Source: Heterobilharzia americana (lineage: Eukaryota > Platyhelminthes > Trematoda > Strigeidida > Schistosomatidae). Taken from it: a stretch of 64,000 nt of DNA. Position 1 is the stretch's first letter. Every line of letters starts with the position of its first letter. Below, piece by piece: positions 54,053 to 64,000 of the stretch. The translations under genes and the position numbers were made by a program. The notes beneath the pieces were generated by a model that saw only the letters and a program-made list of their open reading frames with translations, was not told the DNA's origin and did no database searches. The stretch spans positions 43,073,920 to 43,137,919 of the forward strand of contig OX104128.1 of assembly GCA_944470555.2 (NCBI GenBank), read 5' to 3'.

Positions 54053-57000
54053 CTAACTCATTCGTTGTTGATTTCATAAAATGACAGTTTAAACTCGTAT
54101 GAGAAATGATTCACATGTTTATTCATCGTATTGATCAGCTGAGTGAATAATTTTTGGTTTTTTTTAGAATTGACGGTAGGAATAAACAGCTATTACTAGC
54201 ATTTTATTGAAAACCATTTTATGTTTAAAATACATGGAATTTTCTGATAGAATATTCTTCTTCTGGTCAGTGTTTGTCAAGTTCTTTTAAAGGCTTATTA
54301 AAAGAGACAACTGATTCGATTGTTGGAATTAATAATCTGTATTAAAACAATAATGAAAACAAGTTTTTATTCCATAAGGTCATATTCACCAATGAACTGG
54401 AAAAAAACATGAACTCAGTGTTTTAGCTTCGTTTATACTGTGATGAATGCATTAGGAAGTAAAATGTTTTAGGTATCTGATCTAATTATATCAAGAGTCC
54501 TTTTAAGACACATTAGCTAGTGTCATATTAACTAGGTCAAACCAAGCAAAAATTTATTTCATTCTACATTCTCTCAAATTAAACTGAAATGATGAAGGGT
54601 AAAAATTCTGTATCCTAGTTTATTTGCGTTTATCTGAGGTCACAGCATAAATAATCTCTACTCTGTATACAGTTGAAAAGTTTCTAAAATTTATTATCAC
54701 CTTATACCTAGTAGTTTATCGACCCTGGAAAATTAGATCAGCATTCAGTAAGGATTTGGACTGTAATTTAGAAATCATACTTATTAGTCATAATGTTTAT
54801 TATTGTATATAAGCACCCTAGTGTTTATGATGCAAAACTATTCTAGAAGAAATTAGTGCAGGCGACCTGTTTCAAGGGTAAAACAAGAAACAATGAATGC
54901 GACTGAAAAGTTTACTTAAAGATATTACTGATATCAAAATATTTTTGCATTCTATGGTGCATGATATTTTAGTACGTCCGTTATAATTTATTCATTAAGC
55001 ATATTTTATTTATTTACTCCCTCTGACTTGAAGACTGGGATATGAAGGTTAAACGAAGATTATATTATTAATACTTAGCAGTAATATTAACTCTCAAGTG
55101 AATAAGATTAAATAAACCGGTCAGCATATATCTTAAATAGACTAGAATGCAGGTAGATGCAAATCATATGTAATCAGTGAGATAATATGATCATCATGAA
55201 CCCCAATACTAAGTAATATCTTGAACATTTCATATGAATAACAAGAACATATGCCCCCTGTCCACCGACGTTCTAACAACCGAGTCCACTGCATCTTTTT
55301 CAACTAAAGTCAGTGAATCTTCACATATTTGAAGTGGGTAGCACTTAAATATGTACTCTTCTATACATTGTTTCTTAGATGTAAACATACATATTTAACA
55401 AATCAGAACCCGAAGATAACAGCACAGAGATAGAACATCTCAAGCACTGAATAATAATCAAGTTAAAAAGAGGAGTATTACTTAGGAAAACAGAAATAAG
55501 AAAGGAGTGAAAAATATAGTCAAGTTCTAGAAGACAATAGAGAGTGAATACATCTGGCTGTTCTGACCTAGATAAGTGGAGAAGTCCTTGAATCCACTAC
55601 CTACTGGTTGTAAGCCAACTCTTTAAGTAGACGACCCACAACTCCAGTGTCCCCTACAGGCCAAAACTCCTAGATTTGTTTTAGTCTTATCAGAAACTAG
55701 GTCATTGATGCTGTTGGTTTGAGTAAATGATACAGTTAGTTCTCTTTTATCATACTAGGCATTATCGCAGACAGTTTCTATACTATCATCTTACAACCAA
55801 CCCTTAGCACTATCACAGTTTCTTTTTTCGGGTCTCTACTTTTTATAAATTTCCCCTCCTAACTGTTTCATCCTACAATTTTACTCTCGGTAGGTTAAAT
55901 GGCATTCTACTAACTGAATAATCCCTGAAAGTCTGGAAGTCAGTGGAGTAAGTTGTGTCAGAAAACTAATCATGGTGCTGGTCTAAAATGTGATCAAGGT
56001 TTCTGAATGATAGCGTTTACTTTTGTTAGCTCAGTAGATAACTGCCTACAAACCTTTACACGACAAATCATGTTAGAACAAAAGGTATTTAGGCAACAAA
56101 TATACTGGCTTAGTACTGTCTTCATTGTTAGATATTGCTCGAATAACTAACTGGTGAGAACAAGCCTTATTCTTAAGTCAGTCATTATGTTCAGCACTAA
56201 GAGACAGGAGCTATGCTTGCCTTTACAGCCTAGTGAACACCGAGTACTACGGTGAATAATCTTCTCCAACTTCTTAAACCTGTTAACTTTTCTAAAATAT
56301 TTTAGATGCACCGTGTTTTTATACAAAGAATGATGAGTTAGAATATAGGAAGGAAACCTTGCATCTTGTAATGAATGTTAGACGGCTAATATAAGATAAG
56401 CAGTAGCTCAAAATGTACTCCACTCCTATCTAAAAGGTTTCAGGCATAATGTTGTATTGCTTCCCTTACGTCTGCTGCAGTCGTTTCAGTTAACTGCCTT
56501 CCTTTTGACATTTAATATCCTATTCAATAAAATTTATCACCAAATCCAATGAACATGTAAGTTAATTAAGCATTCACAAAATTCCATATGTTTATTTTAT
56601 TCAGTATCTACAATTTATTTTATACATAAAAATGATTTCGAAAAGTCTGTGCTACTTAAAGTTTATTTAAAGTAATATGCTTTTTCAGAATTGTCTAAAA
56701 TCTATGTTCCCCTATTCTGTAACCTCAGGAAGTAAAAATATTTCAGTGGTTATTTCAGATGAGCTCACCTACAGGACTGTAAACCCATTCTTTACTCATC
56801 AGTAACCTAATAACTGAGAAGTTTATAACTGCAGTTCGACAAACTCTTAAGGTGGCAAAAGATTTCTCGATTTCAAAGTTTACAGTAAACTGGGGGGACC
56901 TTACTAAATGCTGTGATTTCCATTTTGACCACCCAGTAATGCAAATAAGCGTGAGTTAAAGAAGGAAATTCGTTACAGGCAGTAGGTCCAACCAGTAAAA

Positions 57001-57467
57001 ACCGCATGAACTTGACAGTAAACAACTTTAAATCAATAGTTTACCAAGATTTTTGGTGATTTATCTGGAAAGATTCAACGGAAAATATCAAGTACTTTAG
57101 GTTAGTCCAGTCGTAGTTGGCGTAATTTACTCACTGTACAGTGAAATATATAAATCTAGCTTGTAGCTGTTGTATGTAAGTGCTCACAGACGAAAGGCTT
57201 TTATTGCCATAGTTAAGAGGTTGAAAACATAGTCACATGGGAAGGACTTGAAATCCTAAGGTTTGACTAGAAACTCCTGTTAGACAACTTTAATGTTCCT
57301 TTTTGTTGAGTGAATAGCCTAGTAAATGTTTTGTATACCCATGTTCACTTGCTGAGATCTATCACAATCCAACTTCCAGCTACCTACAACTATATATTGA
57401 TAAGTATTTAACAAAGTTGTTTAACACGTCAAAAGAATAAAGCATGCAATACACGAATAAAACTTAC

Positions 57468-57555
57468 AAAATATAAGCAATTACGCCGATGGCCCAACAG
57501 TCTACTTCTTTCCCATAGCCTGAACTCCCTTCACTGACAGTAAGAACTTCTGGGG
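57468..57555 (-). CDS. CAMK1: CaMK1 exon: kinase subdomains VIII-IX (APE to DCWAIGV)
   Basis: The 88-bp exon follows an intron ending TTTTTCAG. It starts CC, completing an Ala codon, and reads PEVLTVSEGSSGYGKEVDCW, then AIGVIAYI, ending TT (first two bases of Leu) before GTAAGT. The APE motif closes the activation segment; DCWAIGV holds the invariant Asp of subdomain IX. Between APEVL and YGKEVD there are eight residues (TVSEGSSG) where mammalian CaMKI has four (AQKP). Phase with the next exon is exact. The exon with HRDLKPEN and DFG must lie to the right; I did not find it up to 64000. Confidence 0.95.
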
Positions 57556-60500
57556 CTGAAAAAGTGAAATGTTGAAAAACAACATTATGTGCTACTTTCA
57601 CACCTCAACATAACAACATTATTATAAGTCATTGGTTTTATTATCCATGTTGTAGGGATAGTAAGTGTTATGAAGTTCAAAATATTTGTGAAGGCAAAAA
57701 ATAGTTGTATTCTACTGGCGTGAATCATTAAAATGTCTTTAGACAGCTGGAGATTCTTGATGTAAATACCATAAAGATAAACTACTTGAGAGCGTGGCAA
57801 AATTCTCCAGAATACCGTAGAAATCGCTTCATCAGCTATATTTGGAAACAAAGATATGAAGTTCACTAAACTTGCAATATGTTGACACAATGACTGATAG
57901 TCAATTTCTACTAGCAATGTTCGCTGCACCCATTACATGATCAGTTACGCGTCAAACAGATTGTTTCTTAATACATTAGAGTTTAATATGCGCAAAGACG
58001 TTAAAGACAGAGCCATTGGAAGAAAATATGAGTTATTCAGGTCAACAGAGCTGTTATTTTCCTTTTTCACCTGCTTGAAATCTGCGAAAATGATAATTAT
58101 TTGCTAATATGGTATACATTGTGGAATACTGACCAAACAATCGATACTCGGCTTGTATCTTTATTCATTAAAATGTCTTCTCAATAACGAAAGTTTAAAA
58201 ATATTTTTGATGCAAAGTCAAATGAAATATCACTGTATCAGCCTATGTGTTTTAAGCTAGCAAGATTTAATTGATGTTCTGAAAAAGGCGCCATTCCCAG
58301 ATAGATGGAAACCAATCTTTTTATAACAATTCTGTGTTCTGTAGAATTCAACAGTTTATTTACCATACTAGAGAATCTTTTTAAGATATCTCCGTGATCA
58401 TGAAGCATGAACAACAGGCCTGTGCAACAAACAGTATGGTGTTGTACATCACTTAGGTTGATGATACATTTGAGGTATAAAATAATCGTAATCGAAACAA
58501 ATAATTCTTGTCGGCAAAACACATCTCAAAGTGCGATTCACAATGTGATATGAGCAACTTACAATGATATATCACTTGAAGGAAGCGACGAACTGAAATT
58601 CAATTCTAACTAGTTCCTACTTTCGTGACAATTAACTTACGATGGCTGACTTTCTGGAACTCATTAGTAAATATAGGAAGATAGAAACTAGAACATAGAC
58701 GTATCACTTAAAAAGAATAAGAAGTTTTTGAGAATCGCAATTATAGGTGGTGGTTGGGAGAACATTTAACAGTGGCCTAATACTGTCCTGAGGATGACCA
58801 AAGTAAGCGATTTCAACCCAATTTATAGCTGGAATTTTTCAATTTCCCGAGTTTCTTGTTTTTTATTGCTTACTGAACTGTGCCAAATTATTCACATGTA
58901 CCTGCCGAAAAACATCAGTTGCAAAGAAAGATCAGTTTTCAGCCGTATGTTAACGTGTTTCAAAACTTGACAGTTAGTCCCCAGTTCTTTACACTGCGTT
59001 AATACTGATTGCATTTGCCGTATCAGATGTGTTATTAACACCATGAGCTGACCCAAGAACTTACTGAAACCAAACTGACTGCTTTCCAACGAAATAGTTG
59101 TTATTAAGTAACCTACATCCTTTGTTTCACTAGTGATAGTCATGACAAACACGTAAAATTCGAAGAAAAGCAGATAGTCGAGTTGTAACAGCTATGGCAA
59201 TACTAAGTGATAAAAATGTATACCGACAAATAATCTATAAAAATAAACTTATTTATAAATACAATAATTAGCTGTTAAAACGAAGACTATCACGTCTTAG
59301 AGATAAAACTGGACTGGATCACTTGTTTACTATTCTCTTTCAATATTATTTTGTCATTTCAAGTTTCTGAACTTTGTCATTCATGATGTCAGGTAGTTTA
59401 TACATCTGTCTATATACCAAGGGAAACATGGAGAGATAAATAATTTTATACACTTCTTAACAAGTAAACGCATATAGGGATGAAAAGTTCCCCCTAATCC
59501 TTTGATGTATACATGTATCAAGCGTGAGTAATACATCTCTGCTATTAAATATAAGTGGTGTGATGTACTTGGATGCATTTATTTGTGTTTGGAGTTGAAT
59601 GATTACTATCTAATATAGGATGCTATACCAATGTTCGCCATCTTCGGTCATCATTTTCCTCTCTTCTTATATTCATGTTTCTCTTATGCATAATCAAACG
59701 GAAAACAGAGCATAGAATTGACAATGAGAGAAATAATTAGGTAAATACACAAACTATGGTAGATTAACAATGTCACTGATTTCGACAATCACATTATGCA
59801 AAGTTATATGGGCAATTAGTACACTACAATTAGAGTTGCCACTATGTTATGAACATCAAAAGGAGACGGTGTATGTTAATAAAGAAGATGATAAGAGCAA
59901 AAGTCTTAATTATCTACGAGCATGTGTTATTTATTAGCATTGGCACATGTTATTAGAATTGTCTTTGATAAAATGAACCAGCGAGAACGAAATGCGGCAT
60001 CTCAGATTCTACTACTTACTCATTATCTACCATTATTATCCGACCAAACTTAACTGCAATATCAAGGTATCCATGTAGGAGTCCACGTACCAATTGTTCC
60101 TGATCAACTCATTTCAATCAACAACGGGAAATTACCAGCTACAACATTAATGTATACAAGTATCTGATAATGTTGCCAAGAGGTTCCATGCGTTTAAAAA
60201 GGTTTTTTGAATCACACTGATATCAGTTAAGTAATATCACATGTTAATTACCAGACAAACAGCAACCATTTGAGATGAGTCTAATTGATTAAAGGGCAAC
60301 ATACTCGAAAATATGGTTACCATTATGATTCATAATAAATTCTGAGAACTAGACGTTATTTTCTATTGATTTCAAATCAATTTAAGTACTTCAGTCTCAT
60401 GAACAACTGTATATCACAAACGTCTTTCATAAAAGCATCGAATTTTTACAACCACCAAAACACTTTATGGACTTTAGAATGTGACAAATCTCTCTGTTAT

Positions 60501-60829
60501 TTAATTTATAGGACAAAATAACTTTTCACCTTTATTCCGAAATCATGGTATTCTTTACATTATCACTTGGATGAGTCACACTAAATGCTACTTAAAAACT
60601 GGGATAAAATAGTTGTGTAAGAAAACATGTAGACTATGACTGATTAGGACTGTATGTTGCCTTTCTTATTTGATACATCACACAAGGATAAGGAATAATT
60701 ATAAAGATGATAACAATTTTGAGACATTAACCAGTTTTAAAAAGGTTGGTAGATCTCGATGTTTAACACCAAGTGCATAAAGGAAGATGGGAATGAAGAA
60801 ATAATAAGATAGTTCAGCAAAGAGAATTT
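57556..60829. other. AT-rich DNA, probably CaMK1 intron, nothing else recognised
   Basis: If the gene continues to the right, this is part of an intron longer than 6.4 kb. Open frames at 57585-57929, 58238-58522 and 58892-59152 (minus) were checked for kinase motifs and have none. Confidence 0.5.
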
Positions 60830-61400
60830 TTGTTGGTTAGAGGCAATCGGCAGGAAGCCCTCGAACTAGGTACCTAGCTTTTTGGCCTTCGTCAACAAGG
60901 CGTATGTGCAACTTCGGGGAACTGATGTCCTGTGTGACTCAAACCTGCGTCACCCAATAACGCAGTCAGTGACGGTACCAGTGAACTATCCGAGCTGCGA
61001 CTGACCTCTAGGACTGGATAATACACATTGGTAGATCACTGAGGAGCAACTAGTCTCATGTTGTCTAGTCCTGAATGCTGACCGAATGCTATCGACCATT
61101 TCGCGATTTGGTCACAAAGCTTAAAAGCTCAACATCGCGATGTGCTTTGATGGATGGCTGTCGGTTGGTTGAACGCAATCTGTATGAATAGCTCAACGGC
61201 AAAGTCTCTAACTGCACCAGTGAGTGACATGGGTTCGAATCTTAAAGCGGACACCTGTCTCCTCAAAGTTGCGGATACCCTAGCTGTCGACTGCCAACAA
61301 CCTCAAAGCCTAGGTCCATGGCTTCTTGCCAAATACCTCCAACCAACTAACATCCGTCAAACTGCACCACGATGGTGAGCCTCATGGTGTGGTGGGCTCA
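60830..61400. repeat. Repeat with two opposed tRNA-like Pol III promoter modules
   Basis: This block is distinctly richer in G and C than its surroundings. On the minus strand there is an A-box-like TAGTTCACTGGTACC (60974-60988) and a B-box-like GGTTTGAGTCAC (60934-60945). On the plus strand there is an A-box-like ATAGCTCAACGGC (61188-61200) and a strong B box GGGTTCGAATC (61231-61241). The two modules face away from each other, about 200 bp apart. No cloverleaf can be completed, so these are SINE-type heads rather than tRNA genes. I do not recognise the family. Confidence 0.55.
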
Positions 61401-62649
61401 TTACAAAAATAATCGACAGAACTCGGTCAGCACTTAGGAATAGATTGGTTGCTATGCAGTGATCAATCAATGGCAGAAAATCTTATTTTTCGATGATATC
61501 CCTTCTTTATGATATAATGGGCATCTTTCGGTGTCTAAGATGGAAATATCCCTTCGAATTTCATTTTCGAGGAGTAGGAAAACAGATTTGAAACATCCAT
61601 GAACTGAACTCATCTGTTGTTTGAAAAGCTTTTGAATAGCTTTATTTTATTTAAAAAATTAACCGGGAAATTTAAAAAACAGATCATGTGTTCATCATAA
61701 CCTTGATTTATGAGTTTTTCAGCTGTACTTTACTTTATAGTGTATACATAGATCATGTGCATATATAAAAATGATTGACAGAATGTAATTCTAGAGGACA
61801 TTGGATAAGTTTTAAAACTTATCATCTATGCTCAAAATTAAGCAAACAGATAATGTGCGTATGAAAATCAAAACAGTAAAAAAAATAGGAAAAGAAATAA
61901 TGTTATGTTAATAAGTATTCAATAAAATTCAATGCATAAATTGGACACTGTTAGTTAGTAAGATGTCAGTCAGACTCCTTGAACGAATTTCACGTAATTA
62001 ATATAAGTGGAATTTTCATTTACCTACAATGTATCTCATTGATCATTTCTACTCAAGAAGCGCGATAAAGCTTTAAATGTTTAAATGAATATATATTCTG
62101 TAGTCAGCTGTTTCGTACTGGTTAGTAATGGGATTCAGAAAGCGCACTCTTAACTATTTTGAACTTGTAAGGAGGATGTATCTGCATTTCACTAGGCCAC
62201 AAGGTTGCAACTGTTGTCTGTCATACCATGTATAGTGGTTGTTATTGAGGATTTCGGTTCTTTGTGGTTTACATTATTACACAAGATTGATTGGCATTAG
62301 TTGGGTGACGTGATATTCATAGACATCTCAGTAGGACTTTTCCGAGAGAATGGAATCCACCTACTGAACCCCACTTCAATCCACCAGCAAAGAAATAAGA
62401 CTTTTCAGAAACAGAATAATTTGAGTGAACAATTATTTTTACTAACTTCTTCAGGCTCTTCATTTATAAATCCACGAGAGTAGGTGATATACAATAGTCA
62501 AAGCAATAAAGGCTGACGAAAATCAACGTAGAACCTCGCACAAAAATGCAATGGCTCAAGTTGCCACACTTCATAGTAGTATACATAGAACAAGTGGATA
62601 GAAGAAGAGTGATATCAAAGCAGAAAACGTTGTGTGGGAGAATGAGCAA
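61401..62649. other. AT-rich spacer with one copy of a 73-bp repeat
   Basis: Nothing is recognisable except the short repeat at 61785-61857. The open frame 62301-62483 has no motif. Confidence 0.45.
61785..61857. repeat. 73-bp dispersed repeat with a 20-bp palindrome, copy 1
   Basis: It starts GTAATTCTAGAGGACATT and ends CAAACAGATAATGTG. It matches 62858-62930 with only three or four differences. At its centre GATAAGTTTTAAAACTTATC (61804-61823) is a perfect 20-bp palindrome. Confidence 0.85.
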
Positions 62650-64000
62650 TCTGAAGATAAAGGCTAGTGTGAATATTCATGCTTTAGATGTCAAAGAGTG
62701 AATACTTCTGCGCCATTGGCACCGACTTTCAGCAATGTCACCAAGTGACCTCAACGACTGATTTCTTTCGTCTTGGGGATCCCAACCAGGCAGTCTACAT
62801 CTTCCCATACGGATCAGATACACAGTCAGGAACTTCACTGACTGATGCCACGTCTTGGTAATTCTAGAGGACATTCAATAAGTTTTAAAACTTATCATCT
62901 ATGCTCGAAATTAAGCAAACAGATAATGTGGGCGTGAACCATTTTCCATCCTGATCCAACTTTTCCTAGCATGTCACGTCAAGGTAGGTGGTGACTCTCT
63001 TGGTATGTGCAGTACTTGTTAAAGCCACCTCAGTCAACTCAGGTTCACAACATCATCAGTCTACTTGCCTCTCTTATCTAGTACCTTTCTCCTGACCTCC
63101 ATATTGCTCACACAGTGATTCCATCATACGCCAACAATGCTACGAAGACATCGGTGATTAAAACCCAGTAATTCCATCATGTCTTCCAATTTTTAACGGC
63201 CATATCTCACAGCCAGACCACAGGACAGAACGGACTGCACCTCAGTATGATCGTCGTTTGATAGACAGCCAGATATCTTGCCAACACCACAGGTGAAGTA
63301 AGTTAGCAAATGCCAAGTGCGCCTTTTGTATCTGAGCTGAGATTTCGTCAGCAACAAAACCATTCGGACTGATGCAACTCCCCAAGTAAGCAAAGTGGTC
63401 GACACATACAACCAATTAGCTCCCTATGACTAAACTGGGAGTCACTGCAGGTCAATCACCTTACATTTTGCAGGTGAAAAAAGCATGTCAAACAAGCACA
63501 GATTTCTACACAACTTATCCAGAAAACCCTGCATTTTGTCAGCGTCTTCACCTAACAAGACAATATAGCCTGCATATTTCAAGTCAACCAGATGACAACC
63601 AGGGTACAGATCAATCCCTGTGAAGTCAGATGTACATAAAGTTATCCCCATTAATACGTCTACGATGAAGTTAAATACAAACAGTGACTGTGAATATCCT
63701 TGCCAGACAACACCAGTTGTTGTCAACTCCCTTGAAAACTCTCCATAAGCCCTGCTACTGCAGTGGGGGTTCGGGCAGAATCTCGATTACCGCCAGATAC
63801 TTGCTGACAACCAGATACTGTCACAACACCTCGCTGTCGACACAGTCAAATGCCACCTTCAGGTCAACAAATATGGCAAGTGTCGGCCACTGGCCGGTAG
63901 GTATGCCTGTGTTCCAGAACCTATCGTAGGGTGAAAATATGATCCATGCACCCTTAACCAGGTCTGAGACCTGCCTGGTTTTCTCGAGTCTGCTGTTCTC
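62650..64000 (-). pseudogene. Second non-LTR retrotransposon, RT to C-terminus, runs off the right edge
   Basis: Minus-strand reading: motif A is not seen. The block after motif B is SLFVFNFIVDVLMGITLCTS (family CPLSPFLFNFxID). Motif C is LVDLKYAGYIVLLGEDADKM, with YADD changed to YAGY (63564-63575). SPAKCKVIDLQ follows, then LTWGVASVRMVLL in a shifted frame, VQSVLSCGLAVRYGR (family VRSVLLYGCETWPLR), and near the 3' end KTWHQSVKFLTVYLIRMGRC and RLPGWDPQDERNQSLRSLGD, ending SRCQWRRSIHSL at about 62680. This ending is typical of another schistosome non-LTR family; I do not fix the clade. A 73-bp repeat interrupts it at 62858-62930. Dead. Confidence 0.78.
62858..62930. repeat. 73-bp dispersed repeat, copy 2, inside the RT relic
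   Basis: Same orientation as 61785-61857, 1073 bp away. It falls between the coding blocks GWKMV and TKTWHQSVK of the retroelement, where the family normally has only a few residues (RGGQ), so it looks like an insertion. Its palindrome is 18 bp here (62878-62895). Confidence 0.82.

Noticed and set aside
58892..59152. Minus-strand frame with FGFSKFLGQL, at first sight like a DFGLSK kinase motif
   Set aside because: The catalytic Asp is Gln and the flanking residues do not match any kinase; family unknown.
60525..60560. HDFGIK on the minus strand, as a candidate for the missing kinase DFG exon
   Set aside because: Surrounding residues do not resemble the CaMKI activation segment and no HRDLKPEN lies upstream; taken as chance.

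Overview
The window looks like nuclear DNA of a parasitic flatworm, most likely Schistosoma or a close relative. It is AT-rich, gene-poor and intron-rich. The retroelements point the same way: an RTE-clade non-LTR element of SR2 type, an SR1-like CR1 remnant, Penelope-like elements (PLEs) with GIY-YIG endonuclease domains, and tRNA-derived SINEs carrying hammerhead-ribozyme-like segments (Sm-alpha type). The species is not determined. There are no bacterial operons, rRNA genes or CRISPR arrays.

Only one conventional gene was recognised: the 3' part of a calcium/calmodulin-dependent protein kinase type I (CaMK1) on the minus strand. Four exons join in phase: 57468-57555, 51972-52084, 50115-50284 and 46746-47075. 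They run from the APE motif of the kinase domain through the autoinhibitory and calmodulin-binding helix to the stop codon. Exons for the N-lobe, the catalytic loop and the DFG motif were not found between 57556 and 64000 and probably lie beyond the right edge. The introns carry repeats: a perfect 277-bp inverted repeat, a PLE fragment, a second PLE fragment between inverted arms, and a SINE.

The left half is a graveyard of retroelements. PLE fragments lie at 3.4-3.9, 6.65-7.2 and 16.0-16.7 kb. RTE copies lie at 3.97-5.56 kb (A, minus), 17.04-20.41 kb (B1, minus, with an inverted internal fragment at its 5' end to 20.80), 26.02-28.16 kb (B2, minus), 32.49-35.67 kb (D, plus, the only copy with both ends) and 39.12-39.58 kb (E, plus), plus a 57-bp 3' scrap at 6.26 kb. 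B1 and B2 are almost identical over 2.07 kb. Copies A, B1 and D carry the same early frame breaks, so the family appears to have spread after it was already defective. A CR1/SR1-like RT remnant is at 20.99-21.93 kb. SINEs and a foldback element cluster at 22.7-25.1 kb.

The right end holds a repeat with two opposed tRNA-like promoter modules (60.83-61.40 kb) and a second, decayed non-LTR element with a YADD-to-YAGY change (62.65 kb to the edge), which is interrupted by a 73-bp dispersed repeat. The remaining stretches are AT-rich with no gene I could support; exons of unknown or poorly conserved genes could be hidden there.
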